Made by a program: the position numbers and the translations under genes. Below, piece after piece: positions 52,717-63,400 of a stretch of 64,000 bases of DNA (within the stretch, counting starts at the first letter, position 1; every line of letters begins with the position of its first letter). Under the pieces are notes generated by a model that ran no database searches, had not been told where the DNA came from, and saw only the letters and a program-made list of their open reading frames with translations. The DNA comes from Rhodococcus yunnanensis NBRC 103083. GTDB lineage: Bacteria; Actinomycetota; Actinomycetes; Mycobacteriales; Mycobacteriaceae. The DNA is taken from positions 310,001 through 374,000 of the forward strand of contig NZ_BCXH01000001.1 in assembly GCF_001895005.1 (NCBI RefSeq), in the 5' to 3' direction.

Positions 52717-53172
52717 TCAGAGTTCGAACTCTGCCGGATCGATGCTGACGGCAAAACAGGCGTTCCGGACGGCGTTCTTCTCGTCGTCGTCGAAGTTGCC
52801 ATCGGCACCACCGATGATGATGCCGATCTGGATCACCGCACGTGCCTGGTCCGGCTTGCTCTTCAGTTTCCCGATCGTCGCAGTAGCTTCGACCTTGCCG
52901 AACTCGAAATCGCCCTGCAACTTGTCGCAGTACCAATCGAACTTCTGCCGGAGCTCATCTGGCGGAAACACCTTCAAAGACTCGTTGGCGGCGATCAGCG
53001 ACGCGGTCTTCTGCCGTTCGGCAGGGTCGATCGACCCGTCCGCTGCCGCGATGAGCGCGCACATGGCCATACTTCCGTTCGCGAACTCCTTGTTCTTGAA
53101 CTGGGCTGTCTTGGTTTGTAACTGCCCGTTCAACTCTTGGGCTCTCGTCTTCAGCTGATCCCAGAACGCCAT
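52717..53172 (-). CDS. TerB-family tellurite-resistance-like protein
   Basis: 151 residues, helical. It contains two acidic metal-binding loops of the TerB fold: AADGSIDPAERQ near 45 and GADGNFDDDEK near 125. TerB-like proteins bind calcium and occur in stress or membrane-linked systems. Here it is solitary, without terC/terD genes. Its start is eight bases from the stop of the phosphatase-like gene and on the same strand. Confidence 0.9.
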   Translation of the reverse strand: MAFWDQLKTRAQELNGQLQTKTAQFKNKEFANGSMAMCALIAAADGSIDPAERQKTASLIAANESLKVFPPDELRQKFDWYCDKLQGDFEFGKVEATATIGKLKSKPDQARAVIQIGIIIGGADGNFDDDEKNAVRNACFAVSIDPAEFEL

Positions 53173-53180
53173 GTAACTCC

Positions 53181-55250
53181 TCAGTCTCGAGTGGTACCGA
53201 TCGCACTACCGGCACCATTGTCCACAACGCCGCCCGAAACGTCCGAAATGGCTGGTGAGCCGTCCGCGCGGTCACGCCACGAGCTGAGGATTCGGTGAAT
53301 CGACTCGGCCCCGTGCAACGGAAGTGGTGGGAAATCGAAAGCGGTCGGAAACAGCAAGAACGGTGTGGTCTGTTGACCGCCGAGTCCGCCGTGCGAGCCC
53401 ACCTGTTCCTCGAATGCCGCGATCTCGTCCGTCTCCGCCCAGTACGTGCCGTTGATCATGATGTCGGGGACGTTGCCGAACGAGTCCGTCCGTCGCACCA
53501 TGTCGAGTACGCCGCTCCCGAACGCCTGCAACGGGTCGGTGCCCGAGACGACTCCCGTGGCCAGCTCGACGCTTCCCGATCCACTCAGGACGATCGATCC
53601 GCCGTCGCCACGAGCCACCAGAACGAATCCGATTCCCGGATGGTCGATCAGGGCCTGGAGCAGGCGTGGATACTTCTCCTCGATCGTCTCTTTCGTCGCC
53701 CGCCCCTCGATGTGAGGAAAGGACACGGAGCCGACATTTCCCGACGCGAGAACGACAGCATCGTCGTTGTCTCGGAGCGCACGATCGGGAGCCGGCGAGA
53801 GTCCGACGCTCGCAGCGGCGTATCCCGCTCCCTCCCCTCCCCCTGCTCGTGCCGGTTCTTCCGCGACCGAGGCACCGTCGCACTGTCGCAACACCAGCGA
53901 CTTCAGCGACTCGCCGTAGCGCTGGCTGAACGTCGCGCCCTGACTCTGGCCGTGATCGGAGAGAACGACGAGTCGGTACGGACGATCGCTGCTCTCCGCC
54001 ACAGCGTGAATCATGGCGAGTTCCGCGTCGAGCTTGCGCAGCACCGCGAGCGTTTCGGGTCGTTCGATGCCGGAGTGGTGGGATACCTCGTCGTACCCCA
54101 CCAGATCTGCGTACACGATGGTCCGCCCGCGAACCATGTCGCCGATGACTGCCGCGACCACGACATCGGTCTCGACGACCGTGGTGAACGCGCGAACCAA
54201 CGGATATATCCCGCCACGCGACACTCTCGGCACGATGTCGTGGCGGCGAGCCGACCACGCCTGGCCGAGTTCGCGACACACTTCCGCGAACAGCCGAATG
54301 GCCGTCCTGACTGCATTGGCCGGGTCGATGAAATAACCGGAGTATCCGCTACCGCCGCCTCCGAGACGAGCGCCCTTCATTCGGCTGACGACAAGCACGT
54401 TGTCCTCGGCTCCGCCGGAGAACAAGTTGCCGCGACTGGCGCCGTCGCCCGCGAGCAGTCCGGGAATGTCGGAGCGTTCGCGCTCGCGCTCGAGGTTCGA
54501 TGCCGGATCGCTGAAGACGGCGATGCGTGAGGTGGTCTTGTCGTACCAGCGGAACGCGGGCACGTCCCGGTTCGAGCCGTGGAGGATGCCGAGCTGGCTC
54601 GAACCCGTCTGACTGCTCCAGTCGGTGTGCCAGGGAACGAGCGAGTGAGAACCGGAGGCCACCAACCTCGCCAGCGTCGGCGTCACGCCCGAGGACATCG
54701 CACGGCGTAGAACATCGTGTCCGAGTCCGTCCAGTTGAATGCAGACGAGTCCCGGACCTGTAGCCGACGGCCGAGTTGTGCGAGCACGCACGCGGTGACG
54801 ACGGACGACCATGGTCCGGTACGTGGTGTCCCGACGAGCCGCCATCGCCCCCGAGATGACCGACGTGGTCAGGGACAGCACGAGTGCCAGCGTCGTCGCA
54901 TCGACCGGACCATCGAAGTGTGCGACAGGGACCAGTACGACGCTCAGCAGCATCATCAGGCCACTGGCCACGAAAACGAACACGAACAGCAACGCGGGAC
55001 CCGCCCACATCATCGCGCGAAGCAACAGGGGCCACAGGATCGCATTGAGCGCGCCGAAGACGATCGACAGTACGACGCCGCTGGCCACGAGCCCGAGAAA
55101 CGTGGACGAGCCGATCCGGTCCAGATGAAACCCTGGCATGACGAGGTCGGCGACGATCAACGCGACCGCGCACGCCGCGGTCAGCACCCAGTATTCCCAA
55201 GCGAGCACGACGATGGAGCCGATCGACACCGTCCTTCTGCCTGACGCCAT
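53181..55250 (-). CDS. Membrane-anchored alkaline-phosphatase-superfamily enzyme with holin-like N-terminus
   Basis: 689 residues from ATG 55250, preceded by GGGTGGG; GTG 55286 is an alternative, and the frame runs open to 56084. Four membrane helices (about 10-140) resemble the phage-holin-like/DUF membrane module. Then comes an alkaline-phosphatase-superfamily domain with metal or nucleophile sites QLDGLGHDVLRRAM, SSQTGSSQLGILHG, ADLVGYDEVSHHSG and VVLSDHGQSQG. Such enzymes are phosphodiesterases or phosphoglycerol transferases acting outside the membrane. Divergent from the metallo-hydrolase gene. Confidence 0.82.
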   Translation of the reverse strand: MASGRRTVSIGSIVVLAWEYWVLTAACAVALIVADLVMPGFHLDRIGSSTFLGLVASGVVLSIVFGALNAILWPLLLRAMMWAGPALLFVFVFVASGLMMLLSVVLVPVAHFDGPVDATTLALVLSLTTSVISGAMAARRDTTYRTMVVRRHRVRARTTRPSATGPGLVCIQLDGLGHDVLRRAMSSGVTPTLARLVASGSHSLVPWHTDWSSQTGSSQLGILHGSNRDVPAFRWYDKTTSRIAVFSDPASNLERERERSDIPGLLAGDGASRGNLFSGGAEDNVLVVSRMKGARLGGGGSGYSGYFIDPANAVRTAIRLFAEVCRELGQAWSARRHDIVPRVSRGGIYPLVRAFTTVVETDVVVAAVIGDMVRGRTIVYADLVGYDEVSHHSGIERPETLAVLRKLDAELAMIHAVAESSDRPYRLVVLSDHGQSQGATFSQRYGESLKSLVLRQCDGASVAEEPARAGGGEGAGYAAASVGLSPAPDRALRDNDDAVVLASGNVGSVSFPHIEGRATKETIEEKYPRLLQALIDHPGIGFVLVARGDGGSIVLSGSGSVELATGVVSGTDPLQAFGSGVLDMVRRTDSFGNVPDIMINGTYWAETDEIAAFEEQVGSHGGLGGQQTTPFLLFPTAFDFPPLPLHGAESIHRILSSWRDRADGSPAISDVSGGVVDNGAGSAIGTTRD

Positions 55251-55304
55251 TTGCTGGACCCACCCGTCGACGAAGAGCGCACGCACAATCTTTCGAATTC
55301 TGGA

Positions 55305-56096
55305 ATGGTAGACGGCGTGGCCGAGGGCCGAGATCATCCGACAGTGGTGACATGGTGGGGCCATGCCACTGTCGGGATCCGTGACAGCGGCACGACGGTC
55401 CTGACCGACCCGGTCCTGACCAACAGGCTCGGGCACCTCCGGCGTCGACGAGGAGCAGATCCCGGCCTGGTCGGTGACGACCTTCCCGACGTCGTTCTGC
55501 TGTCGCATCTGCACGCCGACCACACCCACCTCCCATCGCTGGACAGCTTGGGCGGCGACGCGCCGATCGTGCTCCCCCGCGGCGCGCCGGACAAGCTCGC
55601 CGGCCTGCGTAGATTCGGGTCGCGGCTGCTCACCGTCGACCCCGGAGACGTGGTCCACATCGGTCCGCTCCGTGTCACCGCGGTCCCAGCCGCCCACGAC
55701 GGACGGAGATGGCGACGCGGACCGAACGACGTCGCTGCACTCGGGTTTGTCGTCGAAGGTGCCATCGTCACGTACTTCGCCGGTGACACCGCACTGTTCG
55801 ACGACATGAGCACGTGGGTCCCGCGATGCGACGTCGCGCTGCTGCCTGTGGGCGGATGGGGTCCGACGCTCGGCGCAGGACACATGGAGCCCGGCGACGC
55901 CGCTCTGGCCGCGTCGAGGACCGATGCACGGCTCTCGATCCCGATTCACTACGGAACGCTGTGGCCGATCGGATTCGATCGAATACGCCCGTCGATGTTC
56001 TACGAGCCCGGAACGAAATTCCGGGCGGCTGCGGCCTTGCTCGAGCGTGGGGTCCGTGTACTCGATCCGGGGGAAAGCGTGCACGTCACGACGTGA
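55305..56096 (+). CDS. UlaG-like metallo-beta-lactamase-fold hydrolase
   Basis: 263 residues from ATG 55305; the frame opens at 55251. Metal ligands: VTWWGHATVGI, the HxHxDH motif in LLSHLHADHTHL, PAAHDGRR, FAGDTALFDD and the late His in IPIHYGT. The order matches the UlaG/RomA-like group that hydrolyses lactones or phosphodiesters. Ends four bases before the stop of the convergent zinc-finger gene. Substrate unknown. Confidence 0.88.
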   Translation: MVDGVAEGRDHPTVVTWWGHATVGIRDSGTTVLTDPVLTNRLGHLRRRRGADPGLVGDDLPDVVLLSHLHADHTHLPSLDSLGGDAPIVLPRGAPDKLAGLRRFGSRLLTVDPGDVVHIGPLRVTAVPAAHDGRRWRRGPNDVAALGFVVEGAIVTYFAGDTALFDDMSTWVPRCDVALLPVGGWGPTLGAGHMEPGDAALAASRTDARLSIPIHYGTLWPIGFDRIRPSMFYEPGTKFRAAAALLERGVRVLDPGESVHVTT

Positions 56097-56100
56097 CCGT

Positions 56101-56433
56101 TCATCGGAGGCGTTCGGCGTCCTTGGCCCTGGCCACGAGTTCTTTGCACAGTTCGGCGAGCTCCGCCGGTGACGCGCCTTCGTCGACCGCGATCGCGACG
56201 TCCTCGGCCGCGCATCTGACTTCGAACGATCGGTCGATCAGCGCGGACGCCTCGTCGGCTGAGAGCACGACTGCGTCCTCCGGGATAGACGTTCCCTTGA
56301 CTGCGCTGCGGTGCTCGTATGCGCGCTGACGGCAGGACTGCCTGCAGTACCGCCGTCTGCGCCCCACTCCGGAGTCGGCAACTTCACGGCCGCACCACGC
56401 GCAGGCATGTACTCGGCGCGACATGACAGACAT
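56101..56433 (-). CDS. Small actinobacterial zinc-finger protein
   Basis: 110 residues from ATG 56433 (ATG 56424 possible). The N-terminal treble-clef-like finger is CAWCGREV...RYCRQSCRQRAYEHR. A helical acidic C-terminus follows (EDVAIAVDEGASPAELAELC). Such fingers are widespread in actinobacteria, some in DNA- or RNA-binding proteins; role unknown. Divergent from rbpA, so the pair shares the 56434-56624 region. Confidence 0.78.
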   Translation of the reverse strand: MSVMSRRVHACAWCGREVADSGVGRRRRYCRQSCRQRAYEHRSAVKGTSIPEDAVVLSADEASALIDRSFEVRCAAEDVAIAVDEGASPAELAELCKELVARAKDAERLR

Positions 56434-56624
56434 GGTCACGAGCCTACGGGTGCGTGGCGGTAGAATGATCGGCACATGTGCGCGGGTCGATTCGTGTCGT
56501 GGGCCGCATCGGGAACGATCGGTGTACACGGCACGTTGAACATCTGTGAGTGGCGTGCGGATCGTGCACAGTGGCACGATGTCCGCCCCGCACAGCACGC
56601 ACTATCGAGCGAGAGGACTTCACA

Positions 56625-56963
56625 ATGGCAGATCGCGTACTACGGGGTAGCCGACTCGGCGCAGTGAGCTACGAGACGGATCGAGACCACGACCTCGCTC
56701 CTCGGCGCGTCGCGCGTTACCGTTGCGACAACGGCGAGGAGTTCGACATTCCGTTCGCCGACGACGCCGAGATCCCTGGCACATGGGCGTGCCGCAACGG
56801 CCTCGAAGGCAGCCTGATCGAGGGAACGGCTCCCGAAGCCAAGAAGGTCAAGCCTCCTCGCACCCACTGGGACATGTTGCTCGAGCGACGGTCCGTCGAC
56901 GAGCTGGAGGAGCTCCTCAAGGAGCGCATGGATTTGCTGAAGGTCAAACGCCGCGGCGCGTGA
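56625..56963 (+). CDS. rbpA: RNA polymerase-binding protein RbpA
   Basis: 112 residues from ATG 56625, with GAGAGGA upstream. The family features are MADRVLRGSRLGAVSYETDRDHD (N-terminal tail), the core YRCDNGEEFDIPFADDAEIPGTWACRNG, and the sigma-interacting C-terminus TPRTHWDMLLERRSVDELEELL-like THWDMLLERRSVDELEELL. RbpA stabilises open complexes with the principal sigma factor and is essential in mycobacteria. TAGAAT at 56461-56466 is a possible -10. An intrinsic terminator follows. Confidence 0.97.
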   Translation: MADRVLRGSRLGAVSYETDRDHDLAPRRVARYRCDNGEEFDIPFADDAEIPGTWACRNGLEGSLIEGTAPEAKKVKPPRTHWDMLLERRSVDELEELLKERMDLLKVKRRGA

Positions 56964-57013
56964 CCCTCTCTCCAACAGCTGTGTCGGTTTGATCAACTGA
57001 GCTGGGTTCGACC

Positions 57014-57055
57014 AACTGCGCTGGGCGACGAAACAATCGCTCGGCGCAGTTTTTT
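57014..57055 (+). terminator. Intrinsic terminator after rbpA
   Basis: A 15-bp stem with two G/T pairs (57014-57028 with 57037-57051), an 8-nt loop and six T's at 57050-57055. The remaining part of 56964-57288 is AT-richer than its surroundings and probably holds the promoter of the following biosynthetic operon; I see no clear hexamers. Confidence 0.88.
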
Positions 57056-57288
57056 GTGCCGCAAAGCGACTCGCAGTCTTTTTTTCGTCTCTCGACCATT
57101 TCGATCCGAGGACAAATTCGAATTCTCTCGCGATCGAGATGCCAATTCATCTGTGCAATGCAACTATTGAAAGCTGAGCGAGGCGCACCGTTCGGGTAAC
57201 GGTCCGCGTAGATCAGACGATAAGTTGTGAGCACCGGGTGGAGCCCAAGGCAGCAATTGTGCTGCAGAACCGAGGGGGGCAGCGGCAC

Positions 57289-57621
57289 GTGAGCCAAGAT
57301 ATCGACAACCGATTGCGTTCTTTGCGCGACGAACTCGACGAGATCGACCGACGCCTTCTGGAATCGATCCGTGATCGAATCGACGTGTGCGCACGGGTGG
57401 CGCATGTGAAGCGCGCGTTCGATATTCCGATGATGCAGCCTGCGCGAGTCGGAGTCGTCCAGGAGCGTGCGCGTGTGTTTGCGCGCGCCCACGATCTGTC
57501 CGAAGAGTTTCTCGTCTCGGTGTATTCGACCCTGATCGCAGAAGCGTGCCGTGTGGAGGACGCCATCATCGAATCCGAGCCCGCCGTATCCCGCACCGCA
57601 TCGAACACGCAGCGACGATAG
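57289..57621 (+). CDS. AroQ-type chorismate mutase, possibly 4-amino-4-deoxychorismate mutase
   Basis: 110 residues from GTG 57289, with GAGGGGGG nine bases upstream; the frame opens at 57238. AroQ features: LRDELDEIDRRLLESIRDRI, VKRAFDIPMMQPARVGVVQER and FLVSVYSTLIAEACRVED. Its ATG-proximal neighbour downstream (ten bases away) is a fused aminodeoxychorismate synthase. In pap/cml clusters this gene pair leads to p-aminophenylalanine, so the substrate here may be aminodeoxychorismate. Ordinary chorismate mutase activity cannot be excluded. Confidence 0.8.
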   Translation: MSQDIDNRLRSLRDELDEIDRRLLESIRDRIDVCARVAHVKRAFDIPMMQPARVGVVQERARVFARAHDLSEEFLVSVYSTLIAEACRVEDAIIESEPAVSRTASNTQRR

Positions 57622-57630
57622 GCGATTGTC

Positions 57631-59694
57631 ATGGCGGTTCGGACGTTGCTCGTGGACAACTACGACTCCTTCACATACAACCTCTACGGCTTGCTCGCCG
57701 AGGTGAACGGTATGCCTCCCGTCGTCGTCAAGAACGACGTCGCCTGGGAGTCGCTGGATTTCACTCTGTACGACAACGTCGTCATCTCCCCCGGTCCCGG
57801 TCGCCCGACGACGCCACACGATCTCGGAATCAGCGCAAGAGTGATCACCGAATGCGGGCTCCCTGTTCTGGGCGTATGCCTTGGGCACCAAGCGATCTGC
57901 CATCTACTGGGCGGCCGGGTGGACCTCGCACCCCTGCCGATGCACGGGCGAATTTCGGAGATAACCCACTCCGGGATCGACCTCTTCGCCGGCCTTCCGT
58001 CACCGTTCTCGGTGGTGAGGTACCACTCGTTGCTGGCAATCGAACTACCCGAGGAACTCGAACCGTGTGCCTGGACCGAGGATGGTCTGGTGATGGCAGT
58101 TCGTCACCGCACGTTGCCGCTGTGGGGCGTGCAGTTCCACCCCGAGTCGATCAGTACGGAGTACGGGCGTGAAGTACTCGCCAATTTCCGCGATCTCACG
58201 GTTCCCGTCGCGGATCTGGACACGGCCCCGTACCCCTTCACGATCGACACACGGTGCTTCGACTGGCAGTTCGATACCGAGCAGGTGTTCCGTGCACTGT
58301 TCGCCGAGGGCCCCAACAGTTTCTGGCTCGACGGCAGCTCGGCCGTGGAACCGGACTCTCGATTCTCCGTGATGGGCGACAGTTCGGGTCCACGCGCCGA
58401 GTACGTCACGTACAGCGTCGCCGAGGCGAGAGTCGAAGTTCGACACAGCGATGGCACGGTGGACTCGATCGACTCGACCTTCTTCGAATATTTGAATCAC
58501 CAGATGAAGACGAGAGCCGTTCCGCCCCTGCACAACCACCCGTTCTCGTTTGCGCTCGGCTATGTGGGATACCTCGGTTACGAGCTCAAAGCCGACCTGG
58601 GTGGTCAGCTCGTCCATACTGCGTCCACACCGGATGCGTCGATGGTGTTCGCCGATCGCGCCTTGGTCTTCGACCACGAATCGGGCCAGTGCTACGCGAT
58701 GGCCCTGGTCTCCGAACATGACGAACCAGCAACGCTGGAGTGGTTCGATACCATCGAAAGTGCGCTGACGACTCTCGATTCCGTCCGCGGCTACAGCAAC
58801 ACGCCGGACACACCTCTCGTGGCGCCCACCGTCGAATCCGAGCTACCTCTTCGGCACGATCGCGCCAAGTACATCGGCCTCATCGAACAGTGCCTGGCCG
58901 ACATCCGATCCGGTGAGACCTACGAGGTATGCCTGACCAACACTGCCACCTTCCCTGGGCCGATCGACGCCCTCGGTACGTATTCGTATCTCCGCGAGAT
59001 CAACCCGACGCCGTACAGCGCGTTCCTCGACTTCTCGGACCTGTCCGTGTCGAGCGCGTCACCGGAACGCTTTCTCCGAATCGATGCCGACAGAATCGTC
59101 GAATCCAAGCCGATCAAGGGCACACGCCCCCGAGGGAAGAGTGCTGCCGAAGACGAGGCGCTGCGTTCGGATCTGCTCGGCAACGAGAAGGACCAAGCCG
59201 AGAACCTGATGATCGTCGACTTGGTGCGCAACGATCTGACACGCGTATGTGTACCGGGGTCGGTTCATGTCCCCAAATTGTTCGACGTCGAGACGTATGC
59301 GCCTGTGCACCAATTGGTTTCGACTGTCCGGGGTCGGCTGCGGGACGACGCGTCCGCAGTCGACTGCGTCGGGGCGGCGTTCCCCGGAGGGTCGATGACG
59401 GGTGCACCCAAGATCCGAACCATGGCAATCATCGACAAGCTGGAGGACGGACCACGAGGTGTGTATTCCGGTGCCATTGGCTACTTCTCGCTGAACGGCA
59501 CCGCGGACTTCTCGATCGTCATCCGTACGATCGTCTCGACCGAGCACGAGGTCACGTTCGGAGTCGGAGGCGCGATCGTCGCATTGTCGGACCCTGAAGA
59601 AGAATTCGCCGAGACGATGGTCAAGGCCGTATCAATGCGGCGAGCACTCACTCACGCCAACGGCAACTGCAACGGCAACCGGACGAGCACGTAG
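57631..59694 (+). CDS. pabAB: Fused aminodeoxychorismate synthase (PabA-PabB)
   Basis: 687 residues. Residues 1-190 form a class I glutamine amidotransferase: oxyanion SPGPGRP, nucleophile GVCLGHQ, and FHPES of the triad. About 200-680 form the chorismate-binding synthase, with the PIKGTRPRG motif. The Lys there marks PabB-type ADC synthases (anthranilate synthases have PIAGT). Also present are LMIVDLVRNDL and GGSMTGAPKIRTM. It makes 4-amino-4-deoxychorismate. The chorismate mutase gene just upstream points to secondary metabolism rather than folate. Confidence 0.93.
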   Translation: MAVRTLLVDNYDSFTYNLYGLLAEVNGMPPVVVKNDVAWESLDFTLYDNVVISPGPGRPTTPHDLGISARVITECGLPVLGVCLGHQAICHLLGGRVDLAPLPMHGRISEITHSGIDLFAGLPSPFSVVRYHSLLAIELPEELEPCAWTEDGLVMAVRHRTLPLWGVQFHPESISTEYGREVLANFRDLTVPVADLDTAPYPFTIDTRCFDWQFDTEQVFRALFAEGPNSFWLDGSSAVEPDSRFSVMGDSSGPRAEYVTYSVAEARVEVRHSDGTVDSIDSTFFEYLNHQMKTRAVPPLHNHPFSFALGYVGYLGYELKADLGGQLVHTASTPDASMVFADRALVFDHESGQCYAMALVSEHDEPATLEWFDTIESALTTLDSVRGYSNTPDTPLVAPTVESELPLRHDRAKYIGLIEQCLADIRSGETYEVCLTNTATFPGPIDALGTYSYLREINPTPYSAFLDFSDLSVSSASPERFLRIDADRIVESKPIKGTRPRGKSAAEDEALRSDLLGNEKDQAENLMIVDLVRNDLTRVCVPGSVHVPKLFDVETYAPVHQLVSTVRGRLRDDASAVDCVGAAFPGGSMTGAPKIRTMAIIDKLEDGPRGVYSGAIGYFSLNGTADFSIVIRTIVSTEHEVTFGVGGAIVALSDPEEEFAETMVKAVSMRRALTHANGNCNGNRTST

Positions 59695-59748
59695 CGCCCG
59701 TCCGATTGCCGTGCCTGATCGAACGTGTCGCCGGATCGAACGTCGCTC

Positions 59749-60372
59749 CTATGGAGTGTTGAAGTACTCGACCACAGCGGGTTGAATGCCCGGATTTGCG
59801 TTCACGGTCCCGATGATCGTCCCGGACACCACACCGATCGCGGTACCGATTATGCAGCCCGAGATGAAGTTCGGGAAAATCGACACACATCCGATGGCGA
59901 GTCCGAGCGCGGCGCCGATCGCTGCTCCTGCCGCACCGCCGCCCACCAGTCCCGTGCCGATCTGGCCGATCACGTTGTCCAATGCCTGTTGCTTGGTCAC
60001 CGGACCTGCAACATCGGTGACCAACGAGGCCGGTTGTGGGACCAACGACAGTTGCCGCTCCCCCGCAACCAGCGGCGCGATCGAGTACGACGCGCCGTCG
60101 ACCGTGTAGGTCAGTGGCACTTTTGCCAGAACCGCCCCGGACTCGCCGACGATATCGACTGCCGATCCCGAGGCGTCGATTCTGAATGCACCGGCGTCGA
60201 GGACGGTGCGCACGGCACCGTCCGGTGTGACCGACGTGTGGTAGCCGACCGATTCCGTGGTGGAAGTGGGCTCGGCGGAAGCCGTTCCACTCGCCATCGC
60301 AACGGCGACCGTCGTGGCTGCCAACACGGCGACAACTTGCGCTGATACTGACTTGATCCGCTTCACAGGCAT
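59749..60372 (-). CDS. Secreted glycine-zipper-like protein
   Basis: 207 residues from ATG 60372; the frame opens at 60462. A signal peptide ends near ASGTASA-EP. A beta-rich middle (YHTSVTPDGAVRTVLDAGAF) precedes a C-terminal hydrophobic Gly/Ala-rich region (GGGAAGAAIGAALGLAIG, GCIIGTAIGVVSGTIIG) containing two Cys. Similar actinobacterial exported proteins have no known function. It lies between the convergent pabAB gene and the NRPS gene; it may not belong to the pathway. Confidence 0.75.
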   Translation of the reverse strand: MPVKRIKSVSAQVVAVLAATTVAVAMASGTASAEPTSTTESVGYHTSVTPDGAVRTVLDAGAFRIDASGSAVDIVGESGAVLAKVPLTYTVDGASYSIAPLVAGERQLSLVPQPASLVTDVAGPVTKQQALDNVIGQIGTGLVGGGAAGAAIGAALGLAIGCVSIFPNFISGCIIGTAIGVVSGTIIGTVNANPGIQPAVVEYFNTP

Positions 60373-60444
60373 CCCCAGACCGTAGTTCGACGAATGTGCG
60401 TAGGTCACGATGGTATTCGTAAACCGCCGCTGCGTGAATGCATA

Positions 60445-60476
60445 ATCGAAATTCAGTGTCATCGAAATTCAGTGTC
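60445..60476. repeat. 16-bp tandem duplication at the NRPS stop codon
   Basis: ATCGAAATTCAGTGTC at 60445-60460 is followed at once by an identical copy at 60461-60476. The second copy contains the NRPS stop codon. Confidence 0.9.
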
Positions 60477-63400
60477 CGATGTGGTTCTCCAACTGCTCCC
60501 CGATTTTCGATAGAACCTCGGGTTCGATCATCTGATTGTGTGCGCATTCGATCGGATGAATTTCCATTTCACCGGATATGAATGCATTCCACTCAGCCGG
60601 GTCTCGGTGGACGCCATCACCCGACCCGTGTGCCGCCGCGAAGAACAAGATACTGCCGTCGAAGACGTCGGGCACGAACCCGTCCATCAACGTGGTCGAA
60701 TTCGCGAAACCTCGATTGATTCGTTGCAGGTGCTCGGGAGTGAGACCTGTGTTCTGACCGAACTTCTCGTTCAGCAATCGAACGGCGCCCTCGTAGGTCA
60801 GTGACGGCTGCGACTGATCCCGTTCGATATCGAGCCCGAGCCCACTGAGCAGTTCCTCGACTGTCAGTTCACCCGACACGGACTCTGCCGGCGTTGCGAG
60901 ATAGCTGTCCATGATCGTCAAGGACTCGACCTCGTCGCCCTCGCCGCGTAGTTCGACACCCACTGCGTGTGCGATCGCGCCGCCGAGCGACCAGCCGAGC
61001 AGGTTGTACGGGCCCTCCGGCTGCACCGACTTGATCTCCCGCACGTAGCGATGCGCGAGTTCCTGGATCGAACCGAACTCCCCGCCTTCGGAAATGCTCG
61101 GCAATTGCAACCCGTAGACGGGGCGGTCCTCCCGGAGGTGACGGACGATTCCCGAATAGCCCCAGGACAGCCCGATCCCGGGATGCACGCAGAAGAGGGG
61201 GCTTGCCGTTCCCTGCGCGCGCAACGGAATGACGACCGAGAACGCCGAGTCCAACCCTGGCGTCGTCGACCCCTCCCCTGCTTCGATCCGTGCTGCCAGA
61301 CCTGCTGCGGTGGGATCGAGAAACAGCGCCTGCAGCGCCACCCTGATACCGACCGCGGACTCGAGAGCCGGCACGATTCGTGTTGCCACCAGCGACGTGC
61401 CACCGAGATCGAAGAAGTTGTCGTCGACGCCGACGGGCGAGACACCCAGAACCTCGGCGAACACATCGACTACTGCCGATTCCATCGGTGTGGACGGCGC
61501 GCGGTACGGGGTCGACGCCGATGCCAGCTCGGGCACGGGCAATGCCTTTCGGTCGAGCTTGCCCACCGGGGTCAGCGGAATCTCGTCGAGTACGACCAAT
61601 GCTGTCGGAATCATGTGACGTGGTAGCGAACCCGCGAGGTATTCGGTCAGCTCGGACGTCGACACCGCGAAGTTGTCGTGCATCCGTATGTACGAGACGA
61701 GGACGGTGTCACCGGAGGGGGCTGTGTGGCCGATGGTCGCCGCGAACCCGACCGCGTCGTGCTCGGTGAGCGCTGCGTCGATCTCGCCCAACTCGATGCG
61801 GAACCCGCGCACCTTCACCTGGAAGTCACTTCGTCCGACGAATTCGATCGTGTGGTCCGCAGTCCACCGAACGACGTCTCCGGTCCGGTACATCCGCTCA
61901 CCCGGCTCACCGAACGGGTCGGCCACGAACCGCTCGGACGTCAACGCGAAGCGGTGCAGGTAGCCGCGTGCGGTGCCGGGGCCTGCGATGTACAACTCTC
62001 CGGCAACACCCGCCGGTACCGGGCGGAGCCGAGAATCGAGCACGAGGTATCGGAATCCGATCGCGGGACTGCCGACATCGATTCGCTCCCCTGCAACGAG
62101 GGGACCACCGACGCTGCCCTGAATCGTCGTCTCCGTCGGGCCGTAACCGTTGAACATCATGCGGCCCGGCGCCCAGCGAGCGACGAGTTCCGATGTGCAC
62201 GCCTCACCGCCGACGGCCAACACCTCGACGTCCTGCAGACGATCGCCGTCGATCGATGCCAGCGCTGCGGGCGTCAGGAAGGCGTGTGTCACCGACGTAC
62301 GTTCCAGCAGATCGGCGAGGTCGTCGCCGCCGAAGATGCCGGGCGGAACGATGACGAGCGTCGCTCCGACACCGAACGCCATGGTCAGCTCGTACACCGA
62401 CGCGTCGAAGCTCGGCGAAGCGATGTGCGAAACGCGTGACGTCCGCTTCGGATGGAAGCGAAGAGTGACCTCGTCCTCCAGGTTCGCCATGCCGCGGTGG
62501 CGCACTGCGACGCCCTTCGGTCGACCCGTCGATCCCGAGGTGTAGATGAGGTAGGCGGGGTTGTCCACCCGCAGCGTCGAGGTCCGGTCCGCGTCGGTCA
62601 CCTCATCGGTCGGGTATCGCTCTGCGTCGGCGACGAACTCGTCATCGTCGACGACCAACCACGTGATCGTGTCGGGGAGCTGATCGCGGAAGGCCGCGAC
62701 CGTCAACCCGATCGGCGAATGCGAGTCCTCGAGCATGTGTGCGATGCGATCCGCCGGGTAGTTCGGATCTACGGGCAGGAAGGCCGCACCGGACTTGGTG
62801 ACCGCCCAGGTGGCGACGACCGACTCGATCGACCGCGGCATCGCGAGCGCGACGAAGGTCTCTGGACCTGTGCCGTAATCAATCAACATCCGTGCCATCC
62901 GGGTCGAGACCGCGTCCAGTTCCCGATAGGTCAGCGACCTGTCCAGGTACTCGATGGCCGAACCGTCCGGATTCGCACGAACCGCGTTCGCCAGGATCTG
63001 CGGCCACGTCTGCGGATCACCGCCGTCGTCTCCCCGTGCGGGCGCGAACATCGGGCGCTCGTCGTCGGCGAGGATGTCGACGTCGCCCACCGGCGCGCCC
63101 GGGTGTGCGACGACTGCGCCGAGAACACGGACGAACCTTCTCGCGAACGACGACACCGTGGACGCGTCGAACAGCGCGGTGGCGTAGTCGAATGCCCCTT
63201 CGATCCCGGCGGGCGCACCCGACGCGTCGAATTTCTCGGACAACAGCAGCTGCAGATCCTGTTTCGCCACCGGCACATCGATGTCGACGCCTTCGACGAG
63301 CAGATTCGGCAGCTCCAAGCGGGCCTCGTCGTTGTTCTGGAACGACAGCGCGACCTGAGAGAGCGGCGAGTACGCAGTCGACCTCGTCGGGTTGAGGACC

